This document shows, one piece after another, positions 1-7,122 of a stretch of DNA of 64,000 nt (position 1 is the first letter of the stretch; every line of letters starts with the position of its first letter). Origin of the DNA: Pseudomonadota bacterium. Its GTDB lineage: Bacteria; Pseudomonadota; Alphaproteobacteria; Rhizobiales; Hyphomicrobiaceae. The notes beneath the pieces are model-generated. The model was not told the DNA's origin, made no database searches, and saw only the letters and a program-made list of their open reading frames with translations. Made by a program: the position numbers and the translations under genes. The DNA is taken from the NCBI GenBank assembly GCA_018242215.1, contig JAFECG010000024.1, positions 62,001 to 126,000 on the forward strand, given 5' to 3'.

Positions 1-235
1 CACCGCCACGCATAACCGTCGCGCAGAACCTGTGAAAGATGATCCCAAAGCTGCCTGACGAAACAATCGCTGGTTCGATGGTGCCAGACGGCTTTTGTCC
101 AACTCCCTTAATCGTGACCACGGACACCATTTGATGTAAAATAGATGGCCTTGAGGGACCAAGGCCGAATCTCTACCCTTAATCATGTCCCCATCCAAAA
201 TTTGACTTCTATTCGGGTCCTATTCCGGAATTGCC
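1..235. other. Intergenic or unassigned left edge
   Basis: I find no supportable gene here. The stretch lies downstream of the minus-strand metallopeptidase gene and may hold the end of a gene that lies outside the window. I see no strong terminator or repeat. Confidence 0.4.
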
Positions 236-1117
236 CTATTTGCGGAAGCGCGGCGTCCAGCTCTCAATGAGCTTGTCTTCGTCATCCTCCTCGGACCCGT
301 AGGCTTCTTCTTCAATGCCAGGGCAGGTTAGGACTGTAAGCGTCCGGCCATAGCTTCCTAATCCAATGACTTCTTCCTGCGCCATCACGCGCCGCGTTCC
401 ACCTAACCAGTCCCTGATGTCGATTTCGGTTTCGTCACGCTTGGCGTGGGCAACATAGTCCTCATTCAAATTGAAGCTGGATGTGAGAGTGCCCCCGGGT
501 AGAGGAGTTCCTTTTTTAAGCCACTGAAGGCCCTTCAGTAGCTTAAGGTTTTCTGACATCCGGCAGAAATCGATGGTCGTCCCTGTACTGACGATGACCG
601 CACTGGCCGCGCGCGTAAGCTCCGCATACCGAATGGCTGTTGAGGTCATGGAGGTCACACACAAGGCCGCCATCTCCTCAATTCCCTTCAGGCCATCGGC
701 CCGTTTTCGCAGTTCACGCTGGAACGGTCCTGTCGGCATCAACAGACCGACAGCGAATGCGTCAGCTTCTTGCTCGTATGTATCGACGGACCGGAATTCA
801 GCGAGAGATTGGTGCGCGCCATTCTTGAGGACGTGATCCGAGTGGCCGGCTAAAAAATAATGACCCAGCTCATGGGCGATGCTGAAGCGCTGGAACCCCT
901 GGCTTTTGATGAAGGTGGCGTAGAGAATGCCGAAGTGGTTCCCATGCCGCACGAGCATGCCGGATACACCGTCGTGCGTATCGGGCTTGGGTTGAACCAG
1001 GATATTTCTGCTCGCTGCAATCTCAAGGACGTCCACCGGCACAGATTCCAGGGACTCATCCCGAAGGAGTTTTTCCGCTTCCTGTTGGGCTCTCTTGAGA
1101 CGCAGGGCGAGGTTCAA
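236..1117 (-). CDS. ImmA/IrrE-type zinc metallopeptidase (CapP-like)
   Basis: This 293-residue protein has the zincin motif HELGH at residues 82-86, and Glu117 in the following YEQEADAFA segment fits the third zinc ligand. In this family (ImmA of ICEBs1, IrrE of Deinococcus, CapP of CBASS) the peptidase cleaves a partner HTH repressor and so derepresses its target genes. The C-terminal 125 residues form a second, less conserved domain that may sense the trigger. Its start overlaps the stop of the upstream HTH gene by 4 bp, so the two are translationally coupled. Because the pair faces a nucleotide cyclase operon, CapP-like control of a defence system is the favoured reading. Control of island mobility, as by ImmA/ImmR, is the alternative. 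Confidence 0.88.
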   Translation of the reverse strand: MNLALRLKRAQQEAEKLLRDESLESVPVDVLEIAASRNILVQPKPDTHDGVSGMLVRHGNHFGILYATFIKSQGFQRFSIAHELGHYFLAGHSDHVLKNGAHQSLAEFRSVDTYEQEADAFAVGLLMPTGPFQRELRKRADGLKGIEEMAALCVTSMTSTAIRYAELTRAASAVIVSTGTTIDFCRMSENLKLLKGLQWLKKGTPLPGGTLTSSFNLNEDYVAHAKRDETEIDIRDWLGGTRRVMAQEEVIGLGSYGRTLTVLTCPGIEEEAYGSEEDDEDKLIESWTPRFRK

Positions 1118-1473
1118 GATTTTTTACCCCCATCTTTGTCCTTCGCCATTTGCGCGAGCATCTTCATGAATTCATGCGTCATTTTACGATCGTGCTCGGA
1201 GAGCTTGGACACCTCGCGGTACAACGGATCCGCATCCTTGGACTGGGTTGGATCATCGGTCCGTCCAAGCAGATAATCTGTCGTGACGTCCAGGGCGGCA
1301 GCCAGATTGCGTAGATTGTCGAAGGACGGCTTCCGCGCCCCCCCCTCGAAGTGAGCGATGGAGCTCGGCGGGAAACCCGCTTTCTCGGCCAGCTGCGTTT
1401 GATTCATTTTTCGCAGCTCACGCGCGGCTTTGAGACGGACCTTAAAAAGATCAGAAGGATTTTGGTCGGTCAT
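1114..1473 (-). CDS. XRE-family HTH repressor (CapH-like)
   Basis: This 119-residue protein has an N-terminal XRE/Cro helix-turn-helix at about residues 14-70, with the QTQLAEKAGFPPSSIAHFEG core and the typical ending LAAALDVTTDYLLG. A charged helical tail (about 75-112) could serve dimerisation or carry the cleavage site for the adjacent peptidase. It is the first gene of a two-gene minus-strand operon and diverges from the cyclase operon across 130 bp. It probably represses itself and the divergent genes. Near-identical 16-bp sequences in the shared promoter region, one covering its own start codon, are candidate operators. The HTH call is firm; the CapH-like role is inferred from context. 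Confidence 0.88.
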   Translation of the reverse strand: MTDQNPSDLFKVRLKAARELRKMNQTQLAEKAGFPPSSIAHFEGGARKPSFDNLRNLAAALDVTTDYLLGRTDDPTQSKDADPLYREVSKLSEHDRKMTHEFMKMLAQMAKDKDGGKKS

Positions 1474-1603
1474 GGCGGTATCGACATTCCAAGCTTGACG
1501 TTACAGACACAGTGTGGTACCTCCGACATAGTTAACATGGCGGTACCGACACCCACAACAGGCGTTGTGGGGGTGAGCCGACGAAATTGCAAGGGGGTGT
1601 GGC
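1471..1603. promoter_or_regulatory. Divergent promoter with repeated candidate operator
   Basis: The sequence catggcggtatcgaca (1471-1486), which covers the HTH start codon, recurs as catggcggtaccgaca (1536-1551), matching at 15 of 16 positions. The second copy forms a partial dyad with ggtacctcc at about 1516-1524, centred near gttaac. A TTGACG hexamer lies at about 1495. AGGGGG lies 6 nt before the cyclase ATG and is a good ribosome binding site. This layout fits repression of both directions by the HTH protein. Confidence 0.5.
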
Positions 1604-2776
1604 ATGGCCCAGAACAACCAGAAAGAGAAGGGCCGGAACCCCTGCGCCGAGGGGCTCGACAAATTCCTGCAGCGCTTTTGCCCCGATCCCGGCCTTGTCA
1701 AGAGCGCGCTGGAGCGGGTGGGCATGGCCGAGCGGATGCGCTGGCTGACCGACGGCAAATACCTCTGCCAGAAGGGCGATGCAGCGGATTGTTATTGGCT
1801 GATCTGTCAGGGCCAGATCCGTGTGGAAGACGAGGACACGCTCGTTGTCACTCGCCAGGCCGGCGAGATCGTGGGTGAGCAAGCGTTTTTCCGGATCGGG
1901 AATGATCCGAAGTCTCTTCCTGCACGCGGAAGCGCACTCAAGGCGTCCGGCGACGCCCATGTCCTTCGCATCGACCGCGCGCTCGTTCATGAGATGGGCA
2001 GTGATGAGAAGGCCGCCTGGAATGAAACGATCTGCCGCGTTCTGTCCGCCAAACTGGACGAAGCGACCCACCAGCGCGTGGGCCTCCACAAGGACCGCGC
2101 CACCTTCCAAACGTTGATCGAACGCTTCGTCTGCTCGGAAGGCCATGAGGCGGCGCTGGCGGCCCTTACCAATGCGGGCATGCGGGGCCCTATCACGCCG
2201 GAGGCGTGCGATGCGGTCATGTGGTTCAGCGACATCGCGGGTTTTTCCAGTTTCGCTCTGAAGCTGCCGCCGAAGGAAGCGGGCGAGATCGTCCGCGCCA
2301 TCATGGACGTGCAGGCGGAGGAAATCGCATCCACGGGCGGCCAAATCGATAAATTCATGGGCGATGGCCTTATGGCCTTCTGGCGTGGGCCGGATGCCCA
2401 ACGTCTGGATGCGGCATGCACCTCGGCCCTGACGGCCGCGCACCGGACCGCCACCCGCCTGGATGAACTCTTCAAAACGCGCGGTATCCCGCTTGATATT
2501 CGCATCGGGCTTCATGCCGGCCGCGTCATCCTCGGGGATTTTGGCGGCAGTGATCGAATCGCCTTTACTGCCATCGGCGACACCGTCAACGCGGCCGCGC
2601 GCTACGAGCAAGCTTCCAAACGATCTGATGGATCCTCTCTGGGCCGCGTGCGGGCAAGTCCTGCCGTTTTCAGCCGAGTGTCCGACGCATCGCTCCTGGC
2701 GCACTTCGAGGAGCAACCGGCCGCGTTCGAGGACAAGCACGGGCGGTCCTTCGAAGTCCACGTAACAAAATACTGA
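1604..2776 (+). CDS. Cyclic-nucleotide-binding domain/class III nucleotide cyclase
   Basis: This 390-residue protein has an N-terminal CAP-type cNMP-binding domain (about 40-160), with a phosphate-binding-cassette-like stretch GEIVGEQAFF (87-96) and Arg108. A class III cyclase domain follows (about 203-340). Catalytic residues look complete by eye: metal-binding Asp210 (FSDIAGFS) and Asp254 (KFMGDG), base-contact positions Lys250 and Thr322, and transition-state Asn329 and Arg333 (VNAAAR). Lys/Thr is common in bacterial adenylyl cyclases, so ATP is the simplest substrate guess, but a pyrimidine product as in Pycsar is not excluded. The CNB domain could give product feedback or sense the second cyclase's product. 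It is the first gene of the operon, 13 nt before the next, and has no membrane segment, so it is cytosolic. Confidence 0.88.
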   Translation: MAQNNQKEKGRNPCAEGLDKFLQRFCPDPGLVKSALERVGMAERMRWLTDGKYLCQKGDAADCYWLICQGQIRVEDEDTLVVTRQAGEIVGEQAFFRIGNDPKSLPARGSALKASGDAHVLRIDRALVHEMGSDEKAAWNETICRVLSAKLDEATHQRVGLHKDRATFQTLIERFVCSEGHEAALAALTNAGMRGPITPEACDAVMWFSDIAGFSSFALKLPPKEAGEIVRAIMDVQAEEIASTGGQIDKFMGDGLMAFWRGPDAQRLDAACTSALTAAHRTATRLDELFKTRGIPLDIRIGLHAGRVILGDFGGSDRIAFTAIGDTVNAAARYEQASKRSDGSSLGRVRASPAVFSRVSDASLLAHFEEQPAAFEDKHGRSFEVHVTKY

Positions 2777-2789
2777 AAGGAATAATGAA

Positions 2790-4361
2790 ATGTCTTGGTC
2801 ACGGAAAAAGAGTCTGGAGCGCATCCAGCAGTTCAAAGAAAGTGTCCCCGAGGGGAATATCGACGTCCGCAACTTCAGCAAGGAGCTCCTCATCGAACGC
2901 CGCAAAGTCGTGTCGGCAAACAAGGCTACCGACGGACGCGATGAAGATCTCATCTTCAACGTAAGGCCCAGCGAGGCAGTGCTTGTCGACGGCGTCCACG
3001 TCTACGTGCAGCTCATGGACTACCATGACATGCTCATCGACAAGGTCTTCGGCTACGAAACTGAGGCCTCCCATGCCCGCCTCCTCGGCATGCTCCACCT
3101 CCACTACATCGCCTGCGACCGGATTGCCGAAGAGTTCGAGGCCCAACGCGTCGATTACCACGGACCGCGCATGCATGCCGTGATTGTGTCGCCGGCGGGA
3201 CCTGACGGCGTGAAGGAACGCGCACGTAAGGCACTTGCGTTCGCGCACATGCTTCAGCGCACTCTGAAAGCAGCGGCAGCCCAGATTGGCGACGGGAGCC
3301 TTGCCACACGCGTGCGGATCGGCATCGACTCCGGTCGGGCCGTCGCGGTCAACAGCGGACGAGCAAGTGAACCGGAACCCTTGTTCTTGGGGAGTCCGGC
3401 AAACTATGCCGCCAAGTTGGCCGACGGCAACGAAGAAGGAATCTTCATCAGCAACAACGTCCGGCGCGACTTGGGGATGCCGTTGATCACGAACGACATC
3501 TACTCACAGCGGGCAGCCAACATCTCCGGGTCGGTCACCGACGCGGCCTTGATCCAAGCTGGTACCGATGCACTTCCCATCGGCGAAGCCGCACTCGATC
3601 GTGCCGTGAAGAAAGTGCTCACGTCGCCTGAACTGGGCTCATACGACGCCGTCACGTCTTTCACCTTCCACCACCGCGAACCGCCCCTGAGTACATTGAA
3701 ATTTTCTGAACTCTCGCCCAGCTATTCGGTACGGATGCCCTTGGCCTCAATCTTCGCCGACATCGACGGCTTCACGAGGTATGTCGACGAGGCGATTGCG
3801 AACGCCCGCGTCGCAGAGATGGTCTCTAATCTCCATGTGCTGCGCATGGAAGCCAACGCCACGCTGCGGGACGATTTCGGCGGACGAAAAGTGCGCTTTA
3901 TCGGCGATTGCATTCACGGCGTGATCGCCGAAGGGACTAGTGTTGAGACCGACAAGGGCAAGACCGTACGTTCAGCCGTCCGCGCCGCCGGTGGCTTCAG
4001 GTCAAGCTTCGAGCTTTGCCAAGAGATGCTGCCGAATATTGCGAACCTGGGTCTCGCAATCGGAATTGAACTTGGCGCAACCCCCATGACTCGTCTCGGC
4101 ATTCGTGGCGATCGCAGTGTTCGCTGCTCCTCCAGCAGGGCCGTTTCCATGTCCGAAGGCCTGCAGGCCAACTGCAACGGTAACGAGACGTCCTTGGGAC
4201 CGGCTGGATTGGCTGCTGCGCCTGCGGACATCAAAAGGCTCTTCGACGACATGGGAAAGGCCCAGGGGCTTGACTATGACGCTGTGGAGCAACAGGTGGC
4301 CGCTCCGAGCATCATCAGTAGTGGTTCGGTCACCCGGGTTGGCCAACCCCACGCAAAATGA
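2790..4361 (+). CDS. Tandem-domain degenerate nucleotide cyclase
   Basis: This 523-residue protein has two cyclase-like modules. The N-terminal one (about 62-235) keeps a first Asp (LMDYHD, Asp77), the IGIDSGRAV strand and Asn205 in GSPANYAAKL. It has Pro where the second metal Asp should be and Lys209 where the transition-state Arg should be. The C-terminal module (about 312-460) keeps both metal Asp residues, Asp324 (FADIDGF) and Asp373 (FIGDC), but lacks the normal VNxAAR loop, showing VRCSSSR instead. The two halves could build one composite active site, as mammalian C1/C2 cyclases do, or the protein could be a regulatory partner of the upstream cyclase. A tail of about 65 residues follows the second module. 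The stop overlaps the E2-like start as ATGA. Residue equivalences are by-eye alignments. Confidence 0.8.
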   Translation: MSWSRKKSLERIQQFKESVPEGNIDVRNFSKELLIERRKVVSANKATDGRDEDLIFNVRPSEAVLVDGVHVYVQLMDYHDMLIDKVFGYETEASHARLLGMLHLHYIACDRIAEEFEAQRVDYHGPRMHAVIVSPAGPDGVKERARKALAFAHMLQRTLKAAAAQIGDGSLATRVRIGIDSGRAVAVNSGRASEPEPLFLGSPANYAAKLADGNEEGIFISNNVRRDLGMPLITNDIYSQRAANISGSVTDAALIQAGTDALPIGEAALDRAVKKVLTSPELGSYDAVTSFTFHHREPPLSTLKFSELSPSYSVRMPLASIFADIDGFTRYVDEAIANARVAEMVSNLHVLRMEANATLRDDFGGRKVRFIGDCIHGVIAEGTSVETDKGKTVRSAVRAAGGFRSSFELCQEMLPNIANLGLAIGIELGATPMTRLGIRGDRSVRCSSSRAVSMSEGLQANCNGNETSLGPAGLAAAPADIKRLFDDMGKAQGLDYDAVEQQVAAPSIISSGSVTRVGQPHAK

Positions 4362-5116
4362 TCGTACCGCCACCTCTTGCGCTCCTTCAGGCCACACGCC
4401 CTTCCTGGTTCACAATCAGCCTGAGGGCTTCCTCAAGGATCGAGGGCGTGGCGACCATCATTCCCGATGGCGCGGCCAAGGGCATCAGTCTGGATCTCGC
4501 TATATCCGTCGGGACCGGAGGCGTCGGTGTCGGGGAGAGCGGGACGAAGGTTCTTCCGAAATTCTGCCCCGACCGTCACATCAACAGCGACGGAACATTC
4601 TGCCTTGGCTATCCCGCGCCTCAGGTGTCGACAACTGACGAAGCGGTCGTGTGGTGGGGACTGCTCAAGGACTATATCGAATTGCAACGCGTCGCGAGCC
4701 GGACAGGCAGATGGCCGCCGAAGCGATGGCTCTCGCACGGCGATGCCGGCGGCTCGTTCCATATCAAGGCGCTTGAGACTGCCAAACGCCTGGGAATTGA
4801 GGAAGATTACTACCGCAATCTGCAAGGAGAGGCGGTGTGGTTCACGGACCCTTGGCTCCGGTTGGATCGCACTAAAACACGCTTGGTCAATGGAAGATCT
4901 CCTTGCCCCATGGGCTGCCGGGATCGCCGTGGCTATCCGATACTTCGGCGGAATTGCCTGCACAAAGATGACGTCGTCACCTTGGTGCGGTCGGAAGCCC
5001 TACGAAGAAAAGGCGAGGCGGCATTCTGGGCGAAGATGAGAAGCGAAGGCGTGAAATGCTGCGGAACGATGAAAACCTGCCCTCTTAAAATCGACGGCAA
5101 AGATCAGAATGTTTGA
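4358..5116 (+). CDS. E2 (ubiquitin-conjugating)-like protein with Cys-rich tail
   Basis: This 252-residue protein contains FCPDRHINSDGTFCLGY (69-85). It aligns with the E2 active-site segment (eukaryotic HPNINxNGxICL), which puts the candidate catalytic cysteine at Cys82 and His74 at the HPN asparagine position. The C-terminal 80 residues carry a cysteine cluster (SPCPMGC near 184, later NC, KCC and TCP), which suggests zinc binding. It resembles bacterial E2 domain-associated cysteine-rich proteins. Related E2 proteins in CBASS (Cap2, and stand-alone E2 in type II-short) conjugate the nucleotide synthase through its C-terminus. No E1 or JAB protease gene is adjacent. The ATGA overlap couples it to the tandem cyclase, its most likely partner or substrate. 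The fold call rests on the active-site motif. Confidence 0.75.
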   Translation: MIVPPPLALLQATRPSWFTISLRASSRIEGVATIIPDGAAKGISLDLAISVGTGGVGVGESGTKVLPKFCPDRHINSDGTFCLGYPAPQVSTTDEAVVWWGLLKDYIELQRVASRTGRWPPKRWLSHGDAGGSFHIKALETAKRLGIEEDYYRNLQGEAVWFTDPWLRLDRTKTRLVNGRSPCPMGCRDRRGYPILRRNCLHKDDVVTLVRSEALRRKGEAAFWAKMRSEGVKCCGTMKTCPLKIDGKDQNV

Positions 5117-5333
5117 ACGGCTCACTACTGGTAAGCACCGTCAATCGAGGAGATTGCTTTCATATCCCCAAAACGACCCGGAAGTTGATTTAACATAACG
5201 ATCATTATGCGCTTTTAAGTCATTGAAATGAATCACATCGCGGCTTGAGTTCGAGATGCCGCTAGAACAATCGCCACGTTGCTCGAATCCGGTGCTCTAA
5301 GCCTGACGGCCTACCCTCGCTTTATGAGGGGGC

Positions 5334-5744
5334 CTAGCAAAAGCGCCGCGACGCCAGCGCAATAGTAGGTTTGGGGGGATGCCGGCGAAGGACCTCCCGG
5401 ACGTGCGCAATGACAAGGCGCTGTGAGAAGGGTGTCGGAATGTATCCTTCGGCTTCCAGATCCGTGCCTTTGTGTTCCTCTTCCAGCTCTTCCGCCCACG
5501 CCGAGAGGAAAATCACCGGCATGCGATGGCGGGCGCGCAGGCGCTTGAACAGTTCGACGCCGCCAAGCGGTGGGTTGGTCTTGTCGAGGAACGCGAGGTC
5601 GGCCGGATCCCCGAGTAGAGCAAGAGCAGAAGCCGTGTCCGCGTAGCCGCGTACCTTGAAGCCTTCGGCCTCGAGTGCCATGCGCAGCGATGTCACGATG
5701 TTGCGCTCGTTGTTGACGATGGCGATGGTGGTCTTCGAGTTCAC
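5334..5744 (-). CDS. Orphan degenerate response-regulator receiver (ChvI-derived)
   Basis: I take the GTG at 5744 as start because AAAGGAGG lies 5 nt upstream; this gives 136 residues. The sequence follows the ChvI receiver closely (IVTSLRMALEAEGFKVRGY, and the ending PFSQRLVIAHVREVLRR). It stops where ChvI's DNA-binding domain would begin. The phospho-acceptor Asp54 is kept (LAFLDK). The acidic pair is Asn11-Asn12 followed by Glu13, and the conserved Lys before PFSQR is Thr104, so normal phosphotransfer is doubtful. It may act as a decoy or a protein-binding module that interferes with ChvG/ChvI-type signalling. It lies on the opposite strand between the cyclase/E2 operon and the membrane GNAT gene, and nothing shows that it belongs to either. 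Confidence 0.75.
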   Translation of the reverse strand: MNSKTTIAIVNNERNIVTSLRMALEAEGFKVRGYADTASALALLGDPADLAFLDKTNPPLGGVELFKRLRARHRMPVIFLSAWAEELEEEHKGTDLEAEGYIPTPFSQRLVIAHVREVLRRHPPKPTIALASRRFC

Positions 5745-5954
5745 GGCAGCCTCCTTTGCAAAGGCCGTATGCTCCTCGCTGAAACCGGCCAATCGATGGT
5801 CGCCAAAGCCAATACCTCACGCAAGTGCTTCAGGCCACTGAGTCATTCACACATTGAATTCGCCGTCATGCTTGCGGACCGTAACTTGGCGAGTCACAAT
5901 GCTTTTCATTTGCAGTGTCGCAACGCGGGGGGCGGCCGCTTATGCTGATGATGA

Positions 5955-6980
5955 ATGTTGCTTGATTGGTTCCCGGGTATCAAAGATCTCGTGATGCAGC
6001 TGATCACCGCCGCAATAGGCGGCATGGTGGTCGCGGCTTTCACGTTCATTCTTCAATGGTACAAGCGCCTCGAAATCGAGCGCCGCTTTCCCGTGTCAGG
6101 AACATACCTATCGTTTTTCGAGGACATCGATAAAGGGAAGCGCGTTGTGGTTTCCAGTGTGGCCGAGCTGAAGCAGCGCGGTAAATCGATTTCCATTTCC
6201 AATGAGTTGTCAACGGGACGCAGCTGGACATTGGATGGGACCATTTTGCCGGGAGGGCATATCTCCGGTGTTTATTCAGCTGACGCTACCTTCGATGAAG
6301 GCGTCGGCACATTCTATTTGAGGATCCAGAACAACGATCTTGACGGTCTTTGGAGCGGCTATGATCATATCAATCGAATTACAAATTCCGGTCGCTACTG
6401 GTTTAGGAAAATGAAGTCCGTGGATATAGAAAATGCCGTAGCTAGCGACATAACCGACATACTCGCTATTTCTACGAAAGTCTTCGGCAATGGCTATCTA
6501 GGCGACCTTGACCGTTTCATCGATTCTCCCCACTCCTCTCTGCTGGTCGCCAAATCGAAAAAGAAGATCGCGGGCTTTTGCCTTTCTTATCTGAATCCTA
6601 AGCCGCTCGAGGACGTTGTCGACGGGTACAATGGCCCAATCCCGGACGACGTCATGCACGCAAACAACGGGGGACGGTTGGGCTTGATAAAGTCCATCGC
6701 CGTTGACCCGAGATATTGGCGGCGCGGCGTGGGAAGCCGTCTTTTCTCCGAGGCCGAAAATGAACTTAAACGTCTCGGCGCTGAATGCGCTATAGTGCCG
6801 GCTTGGGTCTATCGGGATACGGCGAATATTGGCGGAATATTGAAAAGACACGGATACGATTTCTGGTTTTGGAACCGCACATATTGGAAGCATGCTTGCG
6901 AAAATCGAGAATTCACCTGCGTTAAATTCGACGGCCAGTGCAATTGTTCCGTGGCGTTTTATAAGCGCAGCCTCGTCTAG
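5955..6980 (+). CDS. Membrane-anchored beta-domain/GNAT acetyltransferase
   Basis: This 341-residue protein has one N-terminal transmembrane helix (about 12-34). A beta-rich domain follows (about 45-152) with regular Gly/aromatic patterns (GTYLSF, GRSWTLDGTI, DGLWSGYDHIN, SGRYWF). A GNAT domain (about 155-305) contains the acetyl-CoA loop in IAVDPRYWRRGVGSRL (248-263). The last 30 residues hold four cysteines (315, 322, 329, 331). The membrane helix plus barrel-like beta domain recalls Cap15-type CBASS effectors, but homology is not established. The upstream ribosome binding site is weak. It is AT-richer than the core genes. It could be a membrane effector or an unrelated cargo acetyltransferase. 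Confidence 0.7.
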   Translation: MLLDWFPGIKDLVMQLITAAIGGMVVAAFTFILQWYKRLEIERRFPVSGTYLSFFEDIDKGKRVVVSSVAELKQRGKSISISNELSTGRSWTLDGTILPGGHISGVYSADATFDEGVGTFYLRIQNNDLDGLWSGYDHINRITNSGRYWFRKMKSVDIENAVASDITDILAISTKVFGNGYLGDLDRFIDSPHSSLLVAKSKKKIAGFCLSYLNPKPLEDVVDGYNGPIPDDVMHANNGGRLGLIKSIAVDPRYWRRGVGSRLFSEAENELKRLGAECAIVPAWVYRDTANIGGILKRHGYDFWFWNRTYWKHACENREFTCVKFDGQCNCSVAFYKRSLV

Positions 6981-7122
6981 GATAAGCGGAGCGCCCCGAC
7001 TTTGAACCGAGGCGCCTCACCTGCACGGTCATCGCCTTCCCAGGCTGTACCGTGCCTCGAGCCTAACATCGGGAACAACACGCCGAGCGCCTACTGCGCT
7101 TTCTTTATGCAGATATGTGGTG

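Noticed and set aside
1532-2959. Long open frame of 475 codons on the minus strand opposite the CNB-cyclase
   Set aside because: It is antisense to a clear cyclase gene, its residues are Arg/Ala-rich without any motif, and long antisense frames are common in high-GC DNA.
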